Shown here one piece after another: positions 24,818 to 36,054 of a stretch of DNA of 64,000 nt. The notes beneath the pieces are model-generated. The model had not been told where the DNA came from, made no database searches, and was given only the letters and a program-made list of their open reading frames with translations. The stretch is from Eonycteris spelaea. Lineage: Eukaryota > Chordata > Mammalia > Chiroptera > Pteropodidae. The stretch's first letter is position 1; every line of letters begins with the position of its first letter. The position numbers and the translations under genes were made by a program. The stretch spans positions 3,472,001 to 3,536,000 of the forward strand of contig PUFA01000092.1 of the NCBI GenBank assembly GCA_003508835.1. Direction: 5' to 3'.

Positions 24818-24864
24818 GTATGTATATGTATGTATGTATATATATATAACAGTATATATATACT
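24769..24864. repeat. (TA)n microsatellite in LINE-1 3' UTR
   Basis: Long alternating TA with TATG variants. Positionally equivalent to the tract at 1976-2012. It creates the Tyr-Ile frame 24684-24869. Confidence 0.95.
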
Positions 24865-24946
24865 GTTAAAATGTACAGCTGAAATATCAGATTTTGTTAA
24901 CCAATGTCACCATAAAAAAATTAATTAAAAAAAAAAGAATATTTGT

Positions 24947-25065
24947 GAGGGCCTGTTAAAAAAGATTCTTGGCTCCACCCATGAATCTGACTTGGTAGAT
25001 AGGGCTACACTAGGAAGTACCCCAAAAGCTCCTAGATAATTCTAATGCAACATGCTTTCAGAAAT
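24947..25065 (+). repeat. MER5A-like hAT DNA-transposon fragment
   Basis: 'aaaaaagattcttggctcca', 'cccatgaatctgacttgg' and 'ctcctagataattctaatgc' match the interior to 3' half of MER5 (Charlie-related, non-autonomous). The left part may have been displaced by the adjoining LINE-1. Confidence 0.7.
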
Positions 25066-26379
25066 TTTAACATTATAATTAAAAATTTGTATAAAGGGGT
25101 TTAGAAGCACAAGGATGCTTTCAATCTTAGACAGATAAAAGTTAAATAAGAGATTGATAGACTCAGTTGTTTAAATCTTAGCTCCTTTGACCTGCAGCCA
25201 GGGACTCAAGCCCAAGAACTCGGACTTGGGATGAGATTCAGTTTTCCAAAGATGCACTTAGGAAATTACTGACTTCTCTCTTCATGACAATGGGTGAACT
25301 TGACATGAATCCTCTTTTGTCTATAGTGATTAGCTGAGCAGGAGGCAGGTAGCCTCCGATAGCATTTGATACTTTTCACTCTGTGCATCAGTGACCGCAA
25401 CTGCTGCAGCAGCATTTTCAGAGACTGAAAGGGAGAGTAGGAAAGTCATTTCAGAGACAGCACAGCACACTTGGCTCACCTTCCATTACTGACCTGGACA
25501 CTGGGGGCTCCAGAACAAAGGGCAGCAGGCCTGGCTGCTCCAAAGAAGCATGGCAGCAGAAAGCTGGGCCACAGACCAAGGACAGTCTGATACTCCATGG
25601 CTGATCTGAAGCAAGCAAAAATTGCCTAGAGTCAGAGGCAAAGGTCTGCTCTTCTAATTAATCAAATCTAAATATCAAATTACAAACGGGGACCATGTGG
25701 TCTGTGCATGAGGACAAACTTGTTTGTCCCCAGAATCCTTCCTACTCAGAACTTGAGAGGAATGGGGAGGAGTTAAACAAGGTTTCTATTTAAATGATAT
25801 TATTTAAGGCATTCTCTGCCTCATTAATAAAATCAAGCAAGATCTTTTACTATCATCACTTATGCTATGAAAGATCATTAATGTTAAGGGCATTTGAAAA
25901 ATAAAACAAGTAATGTTTTGAACCTAGTGGAGTAAAAAATAAATAAATAGAACAAAGTGGAAAACACTTAACAAAAGAGTTTGCAATGCTATTTACCTAC
26001 CACAATCTCGTTTGCATGGTTACATGCTTCACAAGCTAAGCCTCTGTTTAATTAAACTCAAATCTTTCTTGAACTTCTGCAGTCAAATATAATCAGTGAC
26101 CTGTTGTGGCCTAGCACTTTCTTCAATCCTTTCCACAGTAAAGCCCAGCACCATCTTCTATGTTGCTGAAGTGGGAGTCCTGCCACACTTCCCTTTCCTT
26201 TGTTATGTTCAGTAAAGTGCCGACCTTTAATGCAAGGTGAGAAGCATTTCTAAGGGCTAGGATGGAGGAGAGTTTTTCACTTCTATGGAGACCCTTGTCT
26301 CCCCAGCATGCCACTAAGCCTGGCAGTGCTGCAGTCCTCTACTCTTGGATCTGTAACTTAACTAACAGAGAGCTAGTAA
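25066..26379. other. Unassigned sequence
   Basis: Somewhat GC-richer around 25330-25620 (CAGCAG-type words) but with no frame, splice-bounded exon or repeat I can support. Confidence 0.4.
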
Positions 26380-26447
26380 AAAAAAAAAAAAAAACCAAAA
26401 AACAAAAAACAAAAAAAAAAAACCAAAAACAAAAAACAAAAAAACCC
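26380..26447. repeat. A-rich simple repeat (CAAAAA)n
   Basis: An A17 run is followed by repeated 'acaaaaa'. It could be the tail of a retrocopy, but I recognise no parent sequence upstream. It produces the lysine-rich frame 26262-26480. Confidence 0.85.
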
Positions 26448-26624
26448 AGAAAGCTTTCAACTGGGATTCACAGGCTTTAAGGCACTGAAATTATTATATT
26501 CCCTGGTAAGTTTAATGTTTCAAATGTCAGTCCAACCCTTCAACAGGAGAGAGCATGAATAGGAGAAGGAAGGAAGAAAAATATGAAGAGACATTTCCCT
26601 TTGGAATAAACTTCAGGGGAGATC

Positions 26625-27125
26625 TTATTTAACAAATAGCTACTGAGCATGTATCATGTTGAAGGGAGGGGGCAGGAAGCATGGTCTTTATGTGATAAAC
26701 ATGCACAGAACAAATACATTGTTATGAATGATGATAAGACTTCTGATGATAAAAAGGATATAATGTCATAAGTAATGAGACCAACATAATCAGATTGGGT
26801 GAAGGAAGGCCTCTCTGTGGAGGAGACATTTAGGTTAAAATTCGCTGAGTCATAAACCATAGAGAGTGAGGGAAAGAGTATTCCAGGTCAAGTGAATGGC
26901 ATGTGGAAAAGTCCTAGGTGGCAAGGAGCTTAAAACATTTAGGGAATTGAAATAAACAGACAACATGGCTGGAATACAATGTGCAAGTAGGAGAGAGGCA
27001 GGGGCTGAGGTGGGCAAGTTGGAAAAGAGCTAGATTGCTTAGAGTTGTTGGGACTTTGGATTTAATTTGAACCACAATGGGAACCATTGTAGGATTTTAG
27101 AAAGAGGAATGGCATAACCTAAGCT
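26625..27125 (+). repeat. Old L2-contemporary interspersed repeat
   Basis: Ordered landmarks 'ggaaggcctctctgtggagg', 'gtattccaggtcaagtgaat', 'catggctggaatacaat', 'actttggatttaatttg' and 'gaatggcataacct' match a widespread ancient mammalian repeat that I remember but cannot name with certainty (L2 or similar). The three overlapping minus frames at 27039-27331 are not genes. Confidence 0.55.
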
Positions 27126-27972
27126 GTATTTTCCAAAAGCCATGTGAATGATGGTACAGAGAAGGCAAGGAGAGAAACACGGAAGGCAGGCAAATATGCA
27201 AATAAGGTGATGTGACAGAAATGGAGAAAGAGATAGGTAAATAGACATACAGACAGAGAAATGTAATTAAAAACAAATTCTCTTCCCAACCCAGAAAACC
27301 TCTCCACAAAGGCAGTAGAGAAAGAAAACACTTTCCGTTATTGAATGAACATTAAACAGGACTGTGATGCACACCACAGGCAATCTGCTGAGACTGCAAA
27401 CAGAAAGAAATCTCAGCCTTTAATACAGTTGCGAAGATACAACCTGTTCCATATATGTTCTCAAGATTAACAATGACTAGTCCCCAAGTAAGAGGCCGTG
27501 GCAGCACCATTTATTACACATAGTTCATTCTAGACTCACACAATAACTGGGGTAGGCATCTGTGTTTGTTAATTGGCTTTATCCCAAAGAAAAATAAACT
27601 TCTCATGTCATTAGAAAGGAGATACTTTTGCAACTTGCAGTGAGGTACTGCTAAGTTACACACCTACTCTCCCACAGAGACTCAGAGATAGGGGTGCTAT
27701 CTCCCTTGATGTTTGTATTTCAAAGAGATAGCTCCCAGGTCTTTGAGAAAAACGTTCCTAGGTCATAAAGCTATGAAGAGATTATTTCATTTTTAGAAAG
27801 ACTGATATTCTTTTCAAAGAGATAGAGAAACAACTTACAATTACAAGTTTTCTAAAGTAAATGCTCTACTAACAGGAAAGAGGTGGTTAGTCTCTTCCCT
27901 TATTTTCAACAGAGAGAATTAAACTTCTTATTTTTATTTTTAATTTGAATTTGTCCATATGATAATTAGATG
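27126..27972. other. Unassigned sequence
   Basis: Nothing recognised. Confidence 0.4.
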
Positions 27973-28043
27973 ACAGATAAATGATAGATGATAGACAGAC
28001 AGATAGATAGATAGATAGATCGATAGATAGATGATAGATAGAT

Positions 28044-28089
<46 letters not shown>

Positions 28090-28094
28090 CAGAT
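27973..28094. repeat. (GATA)n tetranucleotide microsatellite
   Basis: Roughly 120 bp of GATA units with GACA, GATC and GATGATA variants. The longest uninterrupted part is at 28050-28088. Likely length-polymorphic. Confidence 0.97.
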
Positions 28095-29060
28095 GTGATG
28101 TTAATGTATGTTGGCTTAGATGTGAGGATTGAATGAGGAGAAACTAAGATGATTGACCCAGAGCTTGAGCAATCATGTCAATTATACCGAAAAGGAAAAG
28201 GATCTCTGTTCTATAAGACATAAAATGCATGTCTGCAGTTTGAAGTGGCTGTCCCATGTGAATGTGATGAAAATTATGTTAAGTATATGCAGTATCTTCA
28301 GGGAACTAATTTCACAAAGTTATTCTCAACAGCTTTCAGTACCAAAACACAGCAGTACCCAGCTCAGCAACTATGCAGCCAGTCAGCCCCCAAGCATAGG
28401 AGCCACATTTGCAAAGGGATTTGGGCATACCTGGGGATCTAACGCTAAAGCAGGTAAAGGACTTGTTTCATTTATTAAGCAAATTTCTCTCAGCAACAAA
28501 CCCACTCCTCTGCACTCTGCTTCATGATGCCAAGCCATGATTCAGCCAACTCCACTGCTCCCTTGGTAGTGGGCTGCTGTTAGGCTCTGCTGTAAGGGCA
28601 CTGGAGGAGACTGGACAGCTGCAAGGAAGAACAGATGTGCTTCTCCTTTCTTTGCTTCTTGTTCCTCTTAAATTGCTTCAGCAATGGCCCTTCACCCTGG
28701 CAGAGATGGTTAATTTCATTTGTTGGCTTTTTCTCCCCACATTTCAGAAACAGTCCCACAGTGCCTCTGGCAAGATACCACCGGCAGCAAGACAGTGACC
28801 CCTGCTCCTCAGAAGTCGGGGTCCCAGTACATCACCACTGAGCTTCTAGATTCTAATAACTCAACCTCTTCTTTGTTCCCTGGCCCAAAGGGTAGTAGCC
28901 ACTGGCTTCAGTTATTATCTGTGTTCCCTCAGTCTCCTCTTTGCTTTTTCAGTTCTCTAACACTTAACTAATTCTCTACCTTAACTTCTGTCAAAGTCCC
29001 TAGTACATATTTTGTTTCCCTGATTGATATAGGACACAAATGGAGACTCCTATAGAAGTG
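28095..29060 (+). other. Unassigned, locally GC-richer sequence with 124-codon frame
   Basis: 28153-28527 holds a 124-codon plus frame with a second overlapping plus frame (28245-28442). 28540-29000 is pyrimidine/GC-richer and its end 'tttccctgattgatatagga' resembles the terminus of some old LTR-type repeats. I recognise no domain, signal peptide or codon bias. A decayed LTR-type repeat is possible. Without comparison I cannot call it a gene. Confidence 0.35.
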
Positions 29061-29694
29061 ATGGATGGTCCTGTCACTCTGTCTTTAAAGCATGGCTATA
29101 ATGGTCTTATCTTGGAAAAATAAGAAGTACTCCAACAAAATTAATTTAAAAATAAGAATAATTTTCTAAATAGTAAAATGTGAGTTTATTTCTACTGTCA
29201 CTTTATTTGGTATTTTTAAAAATAAATTTAGAAGCATAATCCAATAGAAATAATCTGAGTCATCAGACTCAGGGGAGATGAATCAGTGAGATGCAATTCG
29301 CAGCTTCCAAAGACAGAGTCCTGGGGAGAGCATTACCAGAAGCCCGAGCTTTGAGCCAGTGATATTGATATGCTCATACCACCTGTTCAGATGAAGCTTT
29401 GAGTACTGCCTCTATTTTTTGGCTCCTGCTAGAACAACCTACTGAGATAGAAGCTCAGAAACAGATATGCCACGGTTCAGCAAGAGTTGCTTCTACCCAC
29501 TCCATCTCCATCCACAATTACTGAGAATCTGCAATGTGACAGAGAGACCAGATGGGGCCTGTCCCTTCGAATGCTATGAGTGCTTACTTGATTGAATCCT
29601 TTAGGTGGGTGGGAGTAGTTTAGGATAATATGCCCCTCTATGAGAGACAGTTTTACCTTTTCTTGAGCTCAGCCTCAGTTCTAATAAAAACTAT
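29061..29694. other. Unassigned sequence
   Basis: Nothing recognised. Confidence 0.4.
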
Positions 29695-29895
29695 AATAGT
29701 AATAATGTTGGTTAACATTTAGTTACTGCTTATCATGCTCTGAACACCACATAGATTAGCTCATCTAATGCTTCTTACAGTGCAATGAGGCAGGGATCCG
29801 TTTCGCAGATGAGGAAAATGAGGCATTGAGAGGTTAAATAGTATGTTGCTGGGATTTAAAATTAGGTCTACTGCTTGTATACCTCGTCTGAGGCT
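29695..29895 (-). repeat. MIR SINE, antisense
   Basis: 'tcgcagatgaggaaaatgag', 'gcattgagaggttaaatagt' and 'gctgggatttaaaattaggt' are the reverse complement of the MIR core and 5' region. Confidence 0.8.
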
Positions 29896-29994
29896 CTTTA
29901 GCTGTCATTGCCTCAGCAGACAGGTTTTCTCCGCCTGGGGATTTCTGTAGATCCTTGCTTCCATGTACCCACAAAGTTATGGCCTCTGTGTTTT

Positions 29995-30128
29995 TCTGTC
30001 TTCTGTGGAAGAATGAAGCCTACATAAATAGAACTGTGCCTTGTTCACTGTGGTCTCCTGTAAGCCTAGAACTATAACTGACACATAGCAGACACTCAAT
30101 AAATATTTAATGAATTAATTAATTATGC
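29995..30128 (+). repeat. L2 3' end, sense
   Basis: 'gtgccttgttcactgtggtc', 'cctagaactataactgacac' and 'actcaataaatatttaatga' follow the L2 3' terminal consensus. Confidence 0.75.
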
Positions 30129-30449
30129 ATTTTAAAATATTACCTCCATAGTACTTATCTCAGCATCTTTAGCATTTTATTATTCCCTCACATTATATAG
30201 TTATGGCTAATTCAAACTTCAAAAGAATAATTTAGAACTATATGCTGCTCAAGTTCTCCACCCAGAAAAGAGAAATGCACTACAGGAAGCTGAACAAGAT
30301 TTTAAAATTATGTTTAATATATCATCTGGCATGTCTCATCTAGATATTTTCCCAGTGAAGATAGAGTAAAAATATTCTATTACCATTGTTTAAAATGTAG
30401 AGAATGTGAGATATGGAGAAGCCGCTTTCCAAACTCCTCAGAGTTGGTT
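30129..30449. other. Unassigned sequence
   Basis: AT-rich, nothing recognised. Confidence 0.4.
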
Positions 30450-30705
30450 TGTGACTGAACAGAGCTGGAAAGGCAGTGGGATATGCTGGCCTAGAGTTTG
30501 GAAGCTGGCTGCCTTGGCTAAAATTCTGGCTTTCTTCCTCCTACTATCTGTGGGACCTTTGCTAGTAAACCCTTCAAGTGCTTCAGTTTCCCCAACTCTA
30601 CAATAACAGTATCTATCTCATAAGATTCTTGATTAAATGGGTTAACAGATGTAAAGCAATTAGAACATGGTGACTGGTACATAACCAATGCTTATTACTA
30701 TTTCT
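30450..30705 (+). repeat. MIR SINE, sense, near full length
   Basis: The tRNA-like start is 'ggcctagagtttggaagctg'. It is followed by 'gtgcttcagtttccccaact', 'gattaaatgggttaacagat', 'gtaaagcaattagaacatgg' and 'ctggtacataaccaatgctt'. The order matches MIR. The frame 30406-30606 is inside it. Confidence 0.85.
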
Positions 30706-30789
30706 ACCTAAAAAAGATAACGAGATAGCTCATTAGCATCTAATACAAATTTCATTACAGTATTTTGTGGCTAAAGCAGAAAGAATTTA

Positions 30790-30965
30790 AATAGTAGAAA
30801 GAATTTGGAATTTAACCAACACTTGTAATCTAGCAGTTGTGTGACCTCAGGATGGTTTCTTAAGCCCTGAGATAGTTTCTCCATTTATAAAATGTATATG
30901 ATAATTCTTACCTTAAAGCAAAATTAGGAGTCCTATAAATGAAGTACAAAAACAATAAGTCTATA
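30790..30965 (+). repeat. MIR SINE, sense
   Basis: 'agcagttgtgtgacctcagg', 'tttctccatttataaaatg' and 'gataattcttacctt' are MIR core landmarks. A second MIR in tandem orientation about 100 bp after the previous one. Confidence 0.75.
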
Positions 30966-33020
30966 TTTTAGGAGTTGCTGAATAAGCAGCTGCTATTATT
31001 AGCAAAGATGAACTCTCAGCTGCCTGAACAGAACATGTGGGCTCTCAAAAATAAGATGCAGTCACTGAACATAGTAGCATAGGCAGGGCTGAAGCTTCAG
31101 TCTAAGCAGAAGACGTGGGTTGAGTAGGGCAGTCAACACACAGTAGAATGAAAGCCATGAAAAAGGAGTGTACAAATGAGAAGGACAGAAACTCTGAAAT
31201 CAATCCCCCCATCTTCCACCCCAAAGCTCTAACAGTAAGCAAGAACTAAGGAAGAGAATCCCACAAAGCAGACTGACAGGGAGACATAGGACAAATAACC
31301 AGCGACATGCAATGGTAACTGAACGGCTCAGTGCAAAATGAATGTGCAGGTAGGCCAAGGTCAGGGAAGTCAATCTTCCCTTTCCATGGCTCAGCCTATA
31401 GTGGACCAGCAAACCTCAAGGAATTGCGGTCTCCATGTATTAGGTACATGGATGGGGTTAGAAAGAGGCCATGTCAGTCACCCCAAACCACCACTACAAC
31501 ACATCAGTGGTGTTGTCTGTAAGGGCGCTGGTGATGGAGGGAAACAGCTGCTGTCTTATCTCACCATCCCGACTTCCCAGTATGGGTACACACACTCCCT
31601 ACACTTGTGCCCAGGTGACCACTAGGGGAAGAGGGTGGCAGCAAATGTAGCCCCTCTCCTCCTCCTCCAATACAAGTAATCTGGTGACCATCTGAGGCTG
31701 AGAGTGACAGCAGTCCCTGGACAGGAATGGGAAGCCAGCTTTCCAGGGAGGCAGGGTGACTGTGAGAGGTGACCACATGTAAGAGTCAAGCTCCATTGTC
31801 TGAAGCATGATCCACTATCTCATCAGACTTCATTTACAAAGCATATATTCAAAGATATAATTATAAAGAATATCAAGATGGCCACTACAGATCATCAAAC
31901 TCCAAGCATGGGAAGCCCTGTGCAACCCGTCTCTGTCTCACGGCTGTAAGGCTGTCCCTGACTCCAGATGTGAGGTGGATGCAGAAGTGCAAGGCAGCCA
32001 TGAGACAGAGAATGGAAATACAAAGATGGTATAGTCTTAAGAAAGCTTGCTGAGAAGAATTCAGATTGAGCAATAGCTGGAAGAAGTATGGTAAAAATAA
32101 ATTTTTAAAATTTGTTTTCTTGCTGCTGTTCTTTGAATATAGGTAAGATTTGAGTAAAGTTAAATACTTCTATACAGAAAGCCCTAATAAGGAAGATGCT
32201 GAAGAGAGAGTGAAAATTGATGGAAATTGGAGAGTTTCCTAAGGAGGCAAAAGGGGAAGGGACCCAGAGCCCAGGTCAGAGATTGGCTTCAGTTACAGAT
32301 TTAGTGGTCATCAGTATATGCGTGGAAGTAAAGAGGACCTTGAGAGCTAAGGGAAGGGAGACAGGAACAGAGCTAAAGCATTTAGATCTGATGAGGATAC
32401 ACAAACACAACCAACCGGAGTACCGGCAATCAAAGAGTAATATTAAAGAAAACCATCAGCCGAGAAGGTGACCCTTGACTCGACTACTCAACAGACTGGC
32501 TTGGACCAAAGTCCTATGGGGATTAACCCAATTTAATGTGTCAATTAAGAAACATTAGGACTGTGACAGCAGACTTTATTTCTGTCAAGATTGCTTTTCT
32601 CAATGTACTCCTCATAAAAGCAGTTTCAACATTTTTCCGAAAATGTTTCCTAAAACTAACTGTGCTGCCTGGCAACTTTAGAAATGTAGTCTCTTACTTT
32701 TGCTTTTTATTGCCTTGTTTGGAGGCAGCAAATTATAGTGGAGAGTGGGTACACAGAGAAATCAAATGTCAACCTCTAAATGATCACTGTTTTATTTAAA
32801 GGTTACCACTTGTTATAATGGAATAACTAGGTCTTCTAATACAATAGGCCAATCCTCAAATTCCTCTGCTCCATTTCAATAAATATCAGACTCTGGCAGT
32901 GACAGCTCTCTTCTGATACTCCATATTCCATCACAGGAAATGTTTAACTGATGCTGCTAGTTAGAAGCCCTGGAGAAAACGAATACCTCAGTGCTTATAA
33001 TACTTCTCCTTATGAGAGCC
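30966..33020. other. Unassigned sequence, GC-richer at 31330-32030
   Basis: 31330-31810 is clearly GC-richer than its surroundings and has 60-95 codon frames open on both strands, a compositional effect. I see no start context, domain or splice structure that supports a gene. The remainder has nothing recognisable. Confidence 0.4.
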
Positions 33021-33146
33021 TCTTTCTCTCTCTCTCTCTCAATCTCTCTCTCTCTCTCTCCTTCCCTCCCTCTCCCTCCCTTGCTCTCTCCCCTCGTCCT
33101 TCTTCTTTCTTGTTTCTGTCTCTCTCACTCTCTCTTTCGCTCTCTG
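33021..33146. repeat. (TC)n polypyrimidine repeat
   Basis: About 125 bp of CT/TCCC-rich pyrimidine strand. Produces Ser-Leu (plus) and Arg-Glu (minus) frames at 32951-33192 that are not genes. Potential triplex-forming tract. Confidence 0.96.
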
Positions 33147-34409
33147 ATACTCTGAAAGTTTGATTTGATCTAGCAAAATCAAAATTTATCACTATTTTGA
33201 GCTGTTCCTTAGTTTGTCACCTGAGATTGCTTAAATTTCAAAAATAAAAATTTTAGAAATGAATAGAAATGGAGATAATTGTTTGTATAAGCAGTGAATT
33301 ACTTAGTAATGATAGTAGCAAAGTATTTGTAAAAGTTTGTTTCTTTACCTCTAGCAGTGAAAACATAACAGATTTTTGTGTTCGGCAAATTTTTCTTTTT
33401 TAGTTTATATACCCTTTCTTTCAAATGCATGCTACATTAGTACATCAAAGTTTTAGACAATTTTTTAAATCACTTCATAATGAATAACCCCAAAAATCTA
33501 TAAGAAAGTTGAGTTGCTCTTCCTGAATTAGGCATCTACAACCCAAATTAACAAACGAAATCCTTTCAGAGTCCCTATCTTCCTTCTATACTTTAGTTAA
33601 CTTTTAACAGAGGCAAAAAATCTTAAAGAATATGCTGATGCTAAAAATATATATAGTGCATATATATACACAATATTCTGCATGTATATTCAGGTAGTTA
33701 TTTTTCAGGTAATTATTTGATTTGTGTATGTAAGGAAGAAAAAAGTATAAATAAAGATCAATATTTTTTCTAGCCCTAAGGATGACACCCATTGAACTCT
33801 GCAATTACCAACATTTCTGCCTACTCTATTTACACAAATAGAAAACCTGAAAAAATACCTACCTAAAAATTTCTGCACACTGTTGTATATATGTGTATGT
33901 ATGCATACACACAATAATGTGTGTATATACATATATGTATATACTAATTGAATAGAGATATAGTTAGGTTTCCAAAAGTAAATTGTGTTTATTATTGCCA
34001 TAAAGTGACTCTGTGATGATTAACAAAGCTGTAAAACCAAATGCACTTAAAGAGAAAATTGAATTAAGTACTACTATTATACTGGAATCTCCTTTATGCT
34101 TATGGCGTGTTAACAGAGTGGGAAATACATATGCCCTTAAGCTATCTACTAATTTATGCCAGAAATCAAACTGTTGTTTTTGAAAAGCTCATAAAAGCCT
34201 CAATGCTATTTATATATTACACATATGAGCACAAAAGAGTTTGCAAATTTTCTATGCACGCACTTAATTTCTTTCCAAATCCCCAATTTACTAATCGTTC
34301 ATTCTTAACACCAGGGAATGGACTTGAAGAAGCATAGTTGGAGCAAAATAAAGACTGCACCTTAGCCAGGAAAATCGTCCTCACCAGCAATATGGATAAC
34401 ACAGAAGTC
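33147..34409. other. AT-rich sequence, nothing recognised
   Basis: Includes TATA/TGTA-rich stretches (33640-33690, 33880-33950) and a possible polyadenylation signal AATAAA at 34347-34352 upstream of an A-tract. No parent gene for a retrocopy is recognisable. Confidence 0.4.
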
Positions 34410-34419
34410 AAAAAAAAAA

Positions 34420-34457
<38 letters not shown>
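34410..34457. repeat. Poly(A) run followed by (GAAAA)n
   Basis: 27 consecutive A residues and then GAAAA repeats. With AATAAA 58 bp upstream this could be the tail of an unrecognised retroposed sequence on the plus strand. Confidence 0.85.
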
Positions 34458-35353
34458 TCAATCAGCACTGAGAAGAGAAGGTAAAATAAAGAGGCAAAGT
34501 AGTCTAAATAGCTTCACAAATAAAAAGTAGAAAATCTTAAGACTTTTACTCTTACTCTTTTCATCATTTTCCCAGTGCTGCTCTACCAAAAAAGCTAAAT
34601 AAATATTATATTTTGGCTTTTTTCTTAAACCATTATCTTGAAGCAAGGTGAATTTAAATGAACATCAATTATCTATCCAAGACTGATTCATTCAAAAGAG
34701 GGAAAAGTCATCAGCAAACGCTGGAATTGTGCTTGTGTTTAATTTACATATCCAAGTAATTGCTACATTTCTAATAGCTACAGAAAAGTCTATTATCTTG
34801 ATTATAGCTGTTAGTAAGTGAAAATATATTTATACTTCACAAATATGTTAGGAGTTTCACAAGTCTGAAATTTCAAAGAGTAATATCAAATTATCCATTT
34901 ACTAACTAGCATTTTAAAACCTATTTGCATTTGCTTGCTACTGGCAAAAAGTTATTACCCTTTTGTTATTACATATATAACAAGAAAAACTTTAAGTGTA
35001 TTTAAATTTCTACATGCATAATTGTCTCTCTATTTGATTTAAAACATATAACTTCCACATAGACTCACAAGTATTAATAAATCTACTGGTTGTCATTGGA
35101 GGTGATAGCCTAAAACAGAAAGACAGACAAATACACCAAATAAATAAAAAATATACCAGAGAACAAAAAGTGCTCTGAAGAAAATTAATATGAAGTGATA
35201 AGAGAGCAACCAGGTGATTATTTTAGTTGTGTGGAAAATAGAATTTAATTTAATCTCACTGATAAATGTTGAAGGATCTGACTAGTCAAATGCCAAAGTA
35301 TATGTTAGAGGTAACCATTGAAGACACAACTAAAAAATTATGTACAGCCAGAG
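34458..35353. other. AT-rich sequence, nothing recognised
   Basis: No repeat or gene identified. Confidence 0.45.
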
Positions 35354-35418
35354 GTAGATATGTGGTGTAATAGATAGCACGTTGGACTTCTAGTGATGAA
35401 GAATTATGTAAAACAGGA
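35354..35418 (+). pseudogene. tRNA-Arg(TCT)-like 5'-half pseudogene
   Basis: 'gtggtgtaatagatagcacg' followed by 'ttggacttctag' closely follows the mammalian intron-containing tRNA-Arg-TCT gene as I recall it, from position 8 through the anticodon TCT (A box, D arm, anticodon 5' stem). The bases after the anticodon ('gtgatgaagaatta') resemble the start of that gene's intron. The variable loop, B box and acceptor 3' strand are missing, so Pol III transcription is not expected. Because the intron seems retained, it would derive from the gene or a pre-tRNA and not from mature tRNA. Adjacent LINE-1 sequence starts about 60 bp downstream. Confidence 0.6.
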
Positions 35419-35479
35419 CATCTAGATAAGCTCAACGGAACTACTATCACTAATTGAATATCCCCAACTGTTTACTGAA

Positions 35480-35720
35480 AGTAGGATAACATATAACAAT
35501 TGTAGCTTCAATTTCATATAAAAAGAGCTGAAAATCCCCTGTGCTATACTTTACATCTCCATAACCCATATTGTAATAACTATGTATGATGCCAAATGGG
35601 TAGTAGACTTTTCTGGGTGATCACTTCATAAGGTATATAAATGTCTAATCATTACGTTGTACACCTAAAACTAATATGATATTATATGTCAACTATGACT
35701 GAAAAATAAATTAAAATAAT
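35480..35720 (+). mobile_element. LINE-1 3'-UTR fragment
   Basis: 'gtaataactatgtatgatgc', 'caaatgggtagtagactt', 'gtgatcacttcataaggtat', 'gttgtacacctaaaacta' and a terminal 'tgaaaaataaattaaaataa' form a LINE-1 3' end related to the copies at 36060-36345, 49140-49320 and 49844-50000. Confidence 0.88.
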
Positions 35721-36050
35721 ATAGAAAGAGCTAAAGATCAACTACAGCTTTGTAGGCACTTGCTAGCTATCTGTATGCATTCAGGATATTTGTTTTGCAC
35801 CATAAATAAAATAAGGTAATTCAGTATTTATGAATGGGCATGTTCTTTTGGATTTTTATTTCTTTTTATTTTTCCTCAATAGGATGTTAGGGAAGGCCTC
35901 GCTTAGGTGAGGTTTACTATGGTATCTAAAAACCAAGCAGAAGAAAAGCAAAGATCAGGAGAAGATAATTCCAGAAAGAGGGAGAATAGCCAGTTGAAAA
36001 CAAGTACTTTGAAAAATAAGTCATCAATTAATTTGTATCTCCTTTATCTC
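35721..36050. other. Unassigned sequence
   Basis: Nothing recognised. Confidence 0.4.
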
Positions 36051-36054
36051 TGAC

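Larger units (their letters stand above)
23915..24946 (+). mobile_element. LINE-1 3' end (5'-truncated), best preserved in window
   Basis: A sense LINE-1 of about 1 kb runs from 23927 to the A-rich tail ending at 24934. It is bounded by AAGAATATTTGT on both sides (23915-23926 and 24935-24946), a perfect 12-bp target duplication. It carries the C-terminal part of ORF2, the 3' UTR with 'gttaccagagggaagtgggg' and a TA microsatellite, and the end 'gttaaccaatgtcaccataa'. A gapped A/C-rich segment (23946-23968) lies near its 5' boundary. It inserted at the edge of a MER5 copy that follows directly. Preservation and the perfect duplication suggest it is among the younger insertions here. Confidence 0.95.

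Noticed and set aside
26262..26480. Lysine-rich frame resembling a nuclear-localisation tail
   Set aside because: The lysines come from an A-rich simple repeat.
27973..28094. Regularly spaced GATA units resembling a repeat array of the CRISPR kind
   Set aside because: The units are 4 bp with no unique spacers. It is a tetranucleotide microsatellite in mammalian DNA.
32951..33192. Ser/Leu-rich and Arg/Glu-rich opposing frames
   Set aside because: Produced by a TC polypyrimidine tract.
34340..34457. Processed pseudogene suggested by AATAAA, a 58-bp gap and a poly(A) run
   Set aside because: No parent coding sequence or flanking duplication could be recognised upstream, so it is kept only as an A-rich repeat with a note.
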